NCBI RefSeq assembly: GCF_032854445.1
Contig: NC_088303.1
Span: 12,841,501 to 12,905,500, forward strand
Direction: 5' to 3'
Origin: Liolophura sinensis
Taxonomy: Eukaryota > Mollusca > Polyplacophora > Chitonida > Chitonidae
Length of the DNA: 64,000 nucleotides
Shown: positions 48,202 through 59,600 of the stretch, in pieces
Layout of the letters: every line of letters begins with the position of its first letter
How positions within the stretch are numbered: the stretch's first letter is position 1
Made by a program: the position numbers and the translations under genes
Notes under the pieces: model-generated
Database searches by the model: none
The model's input: the letters and a program-made list of their open reading frames with translations, nothing else
What the model was told of the DNA's origin: nothing

Positions 48202-49574
48202 GTGTGTGTAATATTATAGATGTTCTACCAGAGCTGTACAGGGACATTAATATAATAAGGGGATCAGAAACAGCAGCTACAACAGTGACAGTATAGAATA
48301 CTGTAAATAATTAACACAAATATATATCTTTTTACCAGTTAATTACTCTTTTAAATTGTTGCTGATTGATATATGATATAGTCATCTGGACTTCAAGGTA
48401 GCCCCTACCATTGTATAGAGTATCGGACTAAATGCCCCTCTAATTCATACAATCCTCTAATGTACATAACACTTACCAATACCAATTATTTCAGGGAATT
48501 CAAGTCAAGTGTATAAATTTTGTATGTAATGGGAGTCATGAAGTGTATAGTATTGATTTATTTCCAGGCTGTATGTATATGGCTATCTAGCTGTCGTTCC
48601 AGGTATTGCAGTACTCAGAAGTGATGTACATGTACAGCATTCTGCTCAGCTGTCTCTCAGTCACAATCTCAGGGAGACAATCTTACAGTCATCGTGTGTG
48701 GATGGAAGTTAGTGTGCTAGCTGGTAGCTTCTTCCTCCACACCATCGTACATGTGTATAGCTTTTATGTGTTACTTTTACATCATCCTGTTATGGCATTT
48801 ATTGTATTTGGTCATTCTGTTTTCATCATTATCTTAATTGTGCATGGTGACTTAAGAACTGCTCAGAATACATGTGTGTGCAGTTTATATAACAGATGTG
48901 AATGCTAGTCTGATCTTACATCTTGATGGCTAGAATAATATAATCATGACAGCATACTGCCATATGAGACCTTCTGTACTTCAAGTTTTGTGGAGTTTAT
49001 ATAGAGATGTACATGTTGCAGATGCAAATTCAGGTATTGGGGAGTTTCTTGTCCAGTGATAGATACCATACTTAGATGATACAACCCCATGTTAAAAGTT
49101 AGACTACCTGATTCTTGCCCGTAAGCAGTACACCCGTAGATTCATTTTTCAGTTACTTTTTACAACTCGTGCCCACAAGCTTGCAATGTAAAAAATTTTT
49201 TCACTTTTGGTCAGTTGTCAGACAACACATTTCTTTGTTATTGAAGGAAGTCATGATAAATTTTGTAACCCATGTTAAAGGTGTTAAACATCTTCTAGTT
49301 GTACGTTAGTTAAGTCAGTGTTTTCTACTCGAGATGTGTGAGCTTATAATGAAAATGAGAGCACAAGATCTGCAATAGTATACTAGTATTGGAGATGTAT
49401 TTATGAGTGTTTAATTATTAAGATAACACCATTGAGGACTGACTCTGGATATAAGCTATTTGCAGTTCCCTGTTACTTGATCCATCCCTATATCTGGCAG
49501 CATTTGAAGTGACCTGCAACCTGAAAAGTGTTGTTAATTATTATGATGTTGATGTGTGAGTGAGAGTCAATAAA
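46167..49574 (+). other. Probable long 3' UTR of TP53INP
   Basis: About 3.4 kb of AT-rich sequence without a gene, ending in AATAAA at 49569-49574, which is followed by a GT-rich stretch ('gtgtgtagtgagc'), the layout of an animal cleavage/polyadenylation site. Contains an A-rich tract at 46850-46950 and an (AT)n microsatellite at 48155-48200. Extent is inferred; earlier cleavage sites are possible. Confidence 0.4.
48153..48202. repeat. (AT)n microsatellite
   Basis: An uninterrupted run of about 24 AT dinucleotides followed by 'gtgtgtgt'. Confidence 0.95.
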
Positions 49575-49624
49575 GTGTGTAGTGAGCATCATATATGAAA
49601 CTGTGTGTTACTGTAGGAGGAGCT

Positions 49625-50100
49625 GTTATCAACCTGAACCACACTTCCCATCTACCTGGTGACAGTTACCATAGCCTATTAATCTTGTATCAAATCGCTG
49701 TACTGCACTGTCCGTCTGCCTGCTGACAGTTACCGTAGCCTGGTCGTGTATCAGATCACTGAAACACACTGTCAAACTACCTCGTGACAGTTACTGTAGC
49801 CTGATATGTATCAGATCACCACACTGCACTATCCATCAACCTGGTAACAGTTACAGTAGCCTGGTCGTCTTATCAGATCACTGTGCCACACTGTCCATCA
49901 ACATGGTGACAGTTACCATAACCTGATCATGTATCAGATTACCATACCACACTGTCCATCAACATGGTGACAGTTACCATAACCTGATCTTGTATCAGAT
50001 TACCATACCACACTGTCCATCTAATTGGTGACAGTTACCGTAGCCTGAGCGTGTATCAGATCCCAATACCACACTATCCGTCTCCTGGGTGACAGTTACT
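49625..50100. repeat. Minisatellite, ~62-bp unit, ~7 copies
   Basis: The unit contains 'gtgacagttaccatagcctg', 'atcatgtatcagattaccat' and 'accacactgtccatcaacat'. It lies just beyond the likely 3' end of TP53INP. Confidence 0.88.
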
Positions 50101-50209
50101 TTAATTAGCATGGCTGTAGGGTTCACCCATGTGTTACCTACTGTAGCTTACTTTTACACTAATAAAACAGGCTGTTAAAAACGTATCATACTGGTCTTGT
50201 TAACTTTGT

Positions 50210-50620
50210 TGATAGTGTTCTGCACAAATAACACCAATGGAGGCCTTTGTGGTTATTGTGCTAATGCAGCACAATGACTCACCAATGTGATCTCTGTGAA
50301 ATAAGTCTAAGTCCTCGACCACCCTTGCTTTCCTTCTGATTGTATGTGGGAGGGTCTTGCAGCAACCTGTGGATGGTTGAGGGTTTTCTCCCACGATCAT
50401 CTTTATGTATTTGTTTGATGCTATACTCAAGAATATTTCCATTAATTATACAACTGCAGCCAGCATTAGGGTGGGATGAAACCCACGGCCATATGCAGGC
50501 TGACAAACCCTTCCATGTTCAACTGGAGCTAGTATTAGCTGGACTTGAATTCACAACCGCAAATGCAGACAAATTCCTGGGTCATGGAGCTACACGAGGC
50601 GCACTAAGCGGCATGGAGGC
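50210..50620. mobile_element. Two SINE copies in inverted orientation
   Basis: The left part (50260-50400) reads 'caccaatgtgatctctgtg', 'ttgtatgtgggagggtcttgcagcaacctgtgg', 'gttttctcccacgatcat' in plus orientation. The right part (50405-50620) reads 'gatgctatactcaagaatatttcc', 'gcagccagcattagggtggga', 'tagtattagctggacttgaattcac' in minus orientation. Together they form a head-out inverted pair. Confidence 0.65.
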
Positions 50621-50639
50621 CTGGACATGACCCTAACTC

Positions 50640-52850
50640 TAAGTTAAAACATACAGGAAAAAAAAGTAAGTCAATAAAGATTATGTACCAGTAGAAAATT
50701 TGTATTGTTTTCAACAAGTTTAAAAAAAATAATGCTACAAAATTGTACTTATACCTTTTCATCAACCACCACATAACTGCATTTTTTACCTGTTTGACAT
50801 ATATAGAAAGAGATCTTAAATAAGAGACTATAACTTGAATGGTGAAAGATCTACAGCTACACTGTTACTCACAAAATAAGATCAGTATGGCCTAGCTTTG
50901 TATTATCCGTTATACAGGCTACATTTATATCACACACATTTCTGGATCCTTTAATATGGCCATACGCATATCTCACCAAGTGTTATGCCTGTTTGGAAGT
51001 GTGAGACAGAAATAAACTGGCACAAATGCAGACAAATTTAGAGCCCATTTTTACATCAGTAAATACCTCAAACAAAATTTTACACACTATATAGCTATAT
51101 TAATACAAATAAGTATCAAAACATCTTAGTCAATCACAGATTGGCATTGAGTCAAAGCTACTTGGTGTGCCTGAAACTAGGGTTGTTTACAATTGAAACA
51201 CTGCTGTCTCAAGTCTGGCCTAGCCAATGGTGTGACATTATTCACCATTACTGTTTAATACGTTATTTGTCTTCATAATCTGGTGACACTGGTGTTTTGA
51301 GGTAATCGTAAGCGCCCTTAATGTTCCATAAATTAAACAAGGGCCATGCATATTTTGGAGGGTGAGAAAAATTTAGGGTTTCAGTTATTACCATGTGAGA
51401 AAAGCCAAAAAAGTTAGAACAATAAAATATTAATATATAACTTTGTGACAAATGTGTTACAAGACTGTTTCAAATATATGGTGTACATGAAACAAGTGCT
51501 TTGGGTTGAGGTTACATTGTAAGTCAGTATTTGGTGAAGGATCAACCATCAATTGTCAATGGTGTAGTGCTGTCCTACTGTGTAAGGTTTCTATCCTTTG
51601 TACAAAAGGTTTATCTAATATCACAAATAAATACACACACCCTATTATTGCTGATTTGTCTGGACACATATCAAAATGTTACCTGCACACCTGTACAGAC
51701 AAAATGGATGATGCGCTGGGTATCATATAGACTGTAGGTCATGTGATCTGACAAATTGTGCACCTCTGTATAATCAGCGACCATCTTCGCTAAAACTTCT
51801 CCTACATTATCCCTGATTTAGGAAACAGTTTCAGCAGTATGTACAACAAATCACTCATGTGTGACATTTACACATATTTATATATATAACCCACAAGAGG
51901 AGCAAAAGAAAACCTGTTCAGCTTTATTACCGTGTGCAGCACAATCACTCACAAATAGGCAACTTTTGTTATCCTAAAATACAAGCAAGACAACTTGCAC
52001 AAACAAATGCAATTTTGCAATTTTTCTCAACTTGAAGGTGCAGACAATTTTGGCAGCTTTTATAGTAGTAGTGCAGAGACAACCATGCAACTCATTTATC
52101 AAAATGTTCAGGATACAATGAAGTCCAGTTCAGTACAACATCTCAGTCATACATCTTAGCTGTACAATATATTAGTCATATAACATTTCAGTTATAAATC
52201 TTATTCCTACATCTTAGTCATACAACATCACAGTGATAACATGAATACATACATTCATAAAAGAGAATGCTATTAACACTTACACAAAACTTGCTTACAA
52301 TGTATATCAATTTTCACAGAAGGAAAATGACTACTTTAAGCTCACATACACTGTACATGTAATTCCATTTATCTACACACAAATTACCCTAAATGGTGTA
52401 CTGAACGGGTTTATGAATACCAGAGAGAAATAGAGCGACATTGTGACACACCCCTGTACTATACCTAAAGTCACACCAACTGACCTTGATGGATTATGTT
52501 ATGTTTTTCCATTCCAGACCACACTCACAAAATTCCCTGTCATTCTGGTTGTAAGCATATGAAAGCCTGGGGAAGGAATAATCTCAAACTGGCTAAATGG
52601 CATTTGATAAATAAGCATACAATAATTACACATCCATCATGCTTTTCATACACATCTGGTATCTACAATAACACATGTACATACTAAATTTTCAAACAAT
52701 TAACCTTCCAGACTCCAGTGATGAAAAAGTGTTTCCATGACAGATTTCATAAAAATTTTGCACACTACAAGTAAACTGCATGTCACACAAAGTCACTGCA
52801 CTTTTCCTGGATATGAGATCAACATAGCAGGCTGCTGTCATAAAAGGCTT
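50640..52850. other. Intergenic between convergent TP53INP and PHKB
   Basis: AT-rich with no recognised gene. A reverse-orientation AATAAA (plus-strand 'tttatt' near 51923) could be a distal poly(A) signal for PHKB, but it is far from the stop codon. Confidence 0.35.
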
Positions 52851-52854
52851 GCTG

Positions 52855-53605
52855 TGTCTTTTAAAGCTGAGAGACAAAATCTGTCCCTGCTGGGTGACAC
52901 AGGGTGGCTTTTTGTGTCTAGGAGAACTGAGAGACAAAATCTGCCTACATCCCGGGAGAATCTTGCTGGTACTGGGTGGTTTGTTGTGTGTTATAAAACT
53001 GAAAGACAAAATCTGCACACATGTTGGGAGAAACTTGTTCGTAGCAGAATTAAGAGACAAAATCTGCATGCATATTGGGAGATGCTTGCACCGGATGGTT
53101 TGTTGCGACTAGCAGGACTGTGAGATAAAATCTGCATGCATGCTGGGAGACTCTTGCTGGTACAGGGTGGTTGTTGTGTCTAGCAGAACAGAGACAAAAT
53201 CTACACGCCTGCTGCGAGACACCTGCTGGTGCTGGATGGTTTGTTGCACCTAGCAGAACTGAGAGACAAAATCTGCATGCATGCTGGGAGACACTTGCTG
53301 GTACTGGATGGCTTGTTGTGTCTAGCAGAACTGAGAGACAAAATCTACACGCATGCTGGGAAACACTTGCTGGCACTGGGTGGTTGCTGCGTCTAGCAGA
53401 ACTGAGAGTCAAAATCTGCACTCATGCTGAGAGACCCTCGCTGGTACTACGTGGTCTGTCCAGCAGAACTGAGAGACAAAATCTGCAGGCATGCTGGAAG
53501 AAACTTCTTGGTACTGGGTGGTTTGTGTCCAACAGAACTGAGAGACAAAATCTGCACTCATGCTGGGAGACCCTCGCTGGTACTGAGTGGTTTCCACTTG
53601 TGGCC
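52855..53605. repeat. Minisatellite, ~70-bp unit, ~10 copies, downstream of PHKB stop
   Basis: The unit contains 'gcagaactgagagacaaaat', 'ctgcatgcatgctgggagac' and 'cttgctggtactggatggt'. It lies within the likely 3' UTR or flank of PHKB. All long open frames over it on both strands are repeats of the same motif. Confidence 0.9.
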
Positions 53606-53620
53606 ATCAACAAGAACAAG

Positions 53621-53655
53621 TACACACGTCCTCTGTTATCAGATGCATCTCTGTC
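53621..53655 (-). repeat. Duplicate of the C-terminal coding end of PHKB in its 3' UTR
   Basis: 'cctctgttatcagatgcatctct' here matches 'cctctgtcatcagatgcatctct' at about 53719-53741, which encodes the Glu-Met-His-Leu-Met-Thr-Glu-Asp stretch before the CVLS box. The offset is exactly 90 bases. The copy lies beyond the TAG stop and would not be translated in the normal protein. Confidence 0.85.
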
Positions 53656-53699
53656 CAGCAAGCCTATCCTGTGGCCATGACATAAGTCATTAATAAGAT

Positions 53700-56600
53700 C
53701 TAAGACAATACACACATGTCCTCTGTCATCAGATGCATCTCTCCATCTAGAAGGTTTCTAACCACAGCCTTGGAGATGTAGGCAGTGGTGCCATGTTTGA
53801 TGTTGGGTGGAGTGTTATAGAAGCGGTTCATGTCATCTTGCTTCTCCTCGCCCTGAAGACGACTTCGGTCTCTCTGAAACTCCTCAAATGCTTCTCCAAT
53901 TATCTGAAATAATGGCACAAAACAAGACATAAATGCTTCCTGAGCATCCTGGTGGCCCATCCACGCACCATGTTCAACATGGGGCTTGGGTTATGTCAGT
54001 GGAGCTTATAGGGTGCATGTGACATATCTGGTGAATGTACATAAGCCAAGGTACTAAACCCATTCATATGAAGTGCCTATCACACAACTTAGTTACTTAA
54101 CTTTCTATTTGTTTTGGCATTTACATATCGATAGAACAATGCAAAAACTTTCCCAATCCTTTCAGATGGAACAATAAATGCCTAAACCTCATTTTAAACC
54201 AATAAATTTATTTATCTATTAGGGTTTTAAACAATACATGCACCTCAATGGATAAGGGGCTGTCAAAGGGATTCAAACACACAACCTTAGTTTTCAAGGA
54301 TTTGTTGTAGGGATTCCAACACAAGCCTCACTGGACAAGGGGCTGTCAGAGAGATTCAAACACACTACCTCATTGGTCAAAGGTCAGCCGTAGGGATTCA
54401 AACACACAACTCCATTAGTCAATGGTGACATAAGGATTCAAACAAGTAACCTCAATGGCCAAGGGTATATCACAGGGCTGTAAACACACAACCTCACTGG
54501 TCAATGGCAAACTCATGTATGTGGGCTTACCAAGGTTTGCTTTTACACTTATGTTTTGATTTTACCTTGTCCATTTCCACTGCCTTCTGGAATTCCAGCT
54601 CAGGATTTCTCCTCAAAATGGTGGACACAACCATGAAAGTCTACCAATGCAGAAAGGAAACTGCATGCGATTATAACAAGAATTCTATCCATATAAACAG
54701 AATACATAGAAGAAATAACATTAAGGAAGAAGTTACAACTGTGGGCCAAATTATAATCCCATACATTTGATTGGTGTTTTTACGCCGCACTCCCAAAATA
54801 TAATTTCGCTTATAAGATGGGGGGCCAACATTATGGTGGGAGAAAACCCACAACCATCCATAGATTGCTGAGGAAGCCAGTGTCAGCTGGACTTGAACTC
54901 ACAGTGACTGCATTGTTTGTGCGTCTGCACAGTGAGGCCACAAAGGCCCCAATTGCATATTTAAGGGACTGAATTAATAATTTAGCATCATATTCAAGAA
55001 CTTTTCACTTTGATGAATTTAGCCAGGTTTATGTTTGAAGAGCCGTGTAAATCAGTGCCTTTTGTTTTGTGCCAGAGAAACCTCGTCATTACGTTCCAGA
55101 GCTGAATTCTAATTATCCTATTAGACGGGGATCATTCAACTATCTTACTGAGCATCTGCTCCATCAACAGTGAGAAGAATAAGTGAACATTGCAACGTAC
55201 CTCAACGACAATCTGCCTGTAGGAAGGGTCAACTATCTTACTGAGCATCTGTTCCACCAACAGTGAGAAGTTCAGCTCATACATTGTCATATCGGACAGA
55301 GTCGGTTGCTGAAAACATAAAATTGACTTTCAATGTAAATGAAACACAGATACAACCTAAAAGGGTTAAAAAAAAAAAAGAAAAAAAAGACTAGGCTTTC
55401 CTTGATGCAGGTTTCTTTTCAGACAATTTTTAATTGAAGAAACCCCAAGTGTGCAAACTGAGGTTTTTTTCAATGGGAAACTGAGCTTTGTGAAGAGAAA
55501 ATGATTTTTATTTCTTTTTTGGAAGGAAATGGGAGAGAAGGGGTTGAAGGAAGGTTAAATATGTGGATTTAATCTCTTTCTTGCACAATTTTTCTACTTG
55601 GTACCCTCAAGACTAGGCATGTGCCACTGCAAGAGCCTGGTAGAAGATCCTCAATAGGAACTTGAGGAAAAATTGCTTAATAAAAAGGGGAGAAACTCAA
55701 AGGATGCCACATGAATGAAAATTCATGAGATTTGTCATTATCAAATAGAGCTTGACAAATCTAAGGTTTTTTGTCCAAACGTACATATTTTGAGACATTC
55801 AGGTCAAAAGCAGAACAATATCTGTTCCATCAGGATAACGCTGTTATCATATTCCCAGAACATCACACAAATTTCTGGCTGATTAATAATGAACCCAAGT
55901 TACAGAACATTACAATACACATTACTCTGTATACTGCATGCTAAAAATGCAGGCCATGAAATTTGGGTGGCTGACGTAACCAAAATATCAATTACGGGTT
56001 TCAAGCCTTGAGTGTTATATTCCTGAGTATTTTTATTTTCTTTTGAAGATTACTAATTACTTATATAGTTAGCTGCTTGTAGTGTGCGTAATATCCAACT
56101 GGTTTATGGAACCCTCGCCATCCCTGTCTGATAAATTTGGTTTCCACAGAGTGAAATGATATAACCAGTGACACGAGGGAATGTCAACAATGACCAGCTC
56201 ATGGAAAGCTGTTGACTGGAGAAAGTTTAACTTCAGTTCAAACTCCGCCCACAGCTAGCTCACCAAGAGCACAAAACATGACTGATGAATGCCGTCAGCT
56301 AGCATATGTTGTGTACATAACAAACAAGACATGTCGTGCAGATGCTCATGGCGGGAAAGGTGAATAGTACTTTCTTAGCCAAAAGTTATAATATTTTGTT
56401 TTAACACAGGAGCTTTCTCTAGGTGGTTTATAAACCTTTCCTGATGGCACAAATAACAGGAGACAGCGCAGATGCATTGACCTGATTAATAAATAGATCA
56501 CGGACCTGAACGAAATTTGGTCAAAGCAGAAAGCTGCCGACTGCATTTTGTGCATAATGGCAATGAGTTCAAGTCCAGCAGAACACTGAGCAGCATCATG

Positions 56601-59600
56601 GCACCAAATGACAGCTTTCGTCTACAGGTGTATTAGCTCATGCGTTTGTCAACGGACAAGTATTAAAGCCTGGAAAGCGGTAGCTGTAACAACTGACGCA
56701 ACTTCTATTTTGTGGTTGCTGTTGTGATATCACACGCTGGATATGGCCGGCAACCTTGTGTGGGTAACTCTGATATACCTGTTGAGCTCTACTCAGTTCA
56801 AGCGCTGCATTTGCAGGAATGTTCCCAGGGACAGATCAGCATAATCAATTTATCAGACTGCGCAATTACACTCCATGTAAACGACACACAAACGATCATT
56901 TTGTTTGAGCCAAATTTCAAGGCCTGAAATGCTCTTCTTGCTCCCTTTGTTGGGCAATCTATTGAAGATGATTATACTCTGCACATTTCCTCACAGGCTA
57001 CTGCAGTTTACATATGTCAAGTAGTATGTTTTTTAAACATGTAGTTTTAAGCTCAAATTTAGTTCAATTGGATCAGGTCCCGTGATTATAAAGTGATCTT
57101 AGATTAAAGTAAAAATTTAAATCATTGAACTTTGTATGTTCCTTCCCACTTATATGTATATTTAAGCTGAAATTTGTTTTACAATAACTCACTCAATATT
57201 TACAATGTCAATACTGACATTGACATTTTTTAAGTTTTAAAGTGGTTTGAAATTGTGACTTATGTGTAAAGGGATACAGAATCGATTCTGATTGGCTGGT
57301 GTGAGTGATGAGCTAATCCAGACTATACTCAGCCTAAGCTGAATTTTAGGTATGGTACATTTATTCAAACGTGACCAAGGCTGCAAGCTTATTGCTTCAA
57401 AATCCCGGGCCGACAGGCGAAATGTGGGACCCCTGTGTCAAGCTAATCAAAACTAAAAATTTTAGGTCTGGAGGCGATTTACGAAAGAAATAAAGCTTTT
57501 TTATAGAATTACTAGAAGCTTTGTAAACTGATGACTGTACATGTAGTGTAACTTAGGTTTGGTGGCAAGGCTACCAAAGAGCTCGCCTGCAGGAGACACA
57601 TGAATGCAAAACTTCAGCTCAATACATAAAGTAATGAAATTGTGAATTTGGTAATTTATGGTAATTAATATGTACACAGAGCATCAGCTCTGATCTCAAT
57701 ACCTGCAGTACTTTTTACGATACCACACCTAATATTTTGTTCAATATTGCTTTCTCTGTTATTGGATGCCGACCCTCAAGGTATGACTTAAGCTACAAAT
57801 GATCTATGTTAATGTCTTCAATGCAGTAATGACACTTTTCAGGAGCCTGTAGACTGACCTGGGGGAGGAGGTAGCCTGCCACTTTGATACCACCAGGGGT
57901 CCTCTCTAATGTCTCCCAAACGTTGTCATAAAAGTCCTTTGGTACTCGATTCAAAGCTCCGTCCAGCTGCCTCTTTCTCAGCGGTGTTCTACAAACATCA
58001 GTTTGACACTATCAATTTTTGCCAAAAATTGTTAACAGGCCTAAAATTTTTTAAGTTTTTATGAAAATAATTTATTTGGTACTTTTAAAATATCTGTAAA
58101 ATGTCCATAAAAATGTGTATGTCTCATTATTTTAAGAACCTCAGAATATCATTGGTTAAAGTTTTAGTGATGCTGTTGACAGGCAGATGGATTAACCAGG
58201 GCCACTTTGATGCCACCATGTTCCAAAATCTAAGGCAAATAAGCCATGGAATTTTGAACAGCTTATAGATTTGTGTGGTTTATTTCTCATGTCAGTCAAA
58301 AATCGCACACCAGTACGCAAAAATAGAAAAATGTATAAACACATCACCATGTATTTGCAATTCACCCTTATGATTTTGGTTGTATCTTTACTTGTATGAT
58401 TACAGAATGTATATTGAAGCACTGCAAAGCTAACAAATCAGAAGCTGCTCTCCATATATAAACCATGTGAAGTTACCACGTCAATTTTTAAATACCTCTT
58501 CAAAAATTGATATGAATGCATTTAAAGACATTAGCCTGCAATGCTATCACTGGGGCTTTACTGGATATTGGAGATCACATTTGCTAGCAATACTGCTACT
58601 GCTACTGTCTTATGTGTTCAGAGATGAAAAGCATAGTGCTGGCAGATCTCGACTTGTTTTCAACAGAACAGAGCATTGGCATCATTTTTATGTCTTCTTC
58701 TCCTTTAAGGGTGCAGGAAACCAGAGTGCCCAAGACAAACCACTGACCTTTGGCAAGTCATCTACAAATTTCTCATTTTGTGATATATAGCTTTGAACCT
58801 GAAGCTTGTGCGTCCTAACAATTCAAAGGCAAACACCTTAACCACTCGCCCAGGGTTCACTTCCATCAGGTTTTTCACATTTTGTTACAATGTGAGACGT
58901 ACCTGGTGTACCCAGACTCTCCTTGGCAGCCTGTGTGAATGCAGTGTATGGCTATGAGGCGACACTTGACATGGTGAGGGGAGAGGTTACTGCTATCTTT
59001 GAACCTCCCCAAATTGACAATGTGAGACGTACCTGATGTCCCTCTCCCTGGCAGTTCGTGTGAGTATGGCTATGACACTTGACATGGTGACAGGAGAGGT
59101 AACTGCTATCTTTGAACCTCCCCAAATTGACAATGTGAGACGTACCTAATGTTGCTCTCCCTGGCAATTCGTGTGAGTATGGCTATGACACTTGACATGG
59201 TGAGGGGAGAGGTAACTGCTATCTTTGAACCTCCCCAAATTGACAATGTGAGACGTACCTGGTGTCCCTCTCCCTGGCAGTCCATGTGAGTATATCTAAG
59301 AGAAGATGCTTGACAGAGTGAGGACAACAAAAGTTACTTATCTCTAAATCTCTCCAAATTGACAATTTGAGACGTACCTGGTGTGCCTCTCAATGCGATT
59401 GGTGTGAGTACGGCTATGAAATGACACTTGATATGGTAAGGGGAGAAGCTACTGCTATCTTTGAATCTCCCCAACTCGACAATGTGAGATGTTCCTGGTG
59501 TCATTCTCCCTGGCAGTCCCTGTATGGCTCTGAGAGGACAATTGACTGGTGAGGGTTACTACTATCTTTGAATCTCCCCAAACTGACAATGTGAGACATA

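Noticed and set aside
53171-53680. 169-codon plus-strand frame and overlapping minus-strand frames
   Set aside because: They cover the ~70-bp tandem array next to the PHKB stop and repeat one motif. No family match.
58467-58790. 107-codon plus-strand frame
   Set aside because: Lies inside a PHKB intron on the other strand with repeat fragments at its end, and no domain is recognised.
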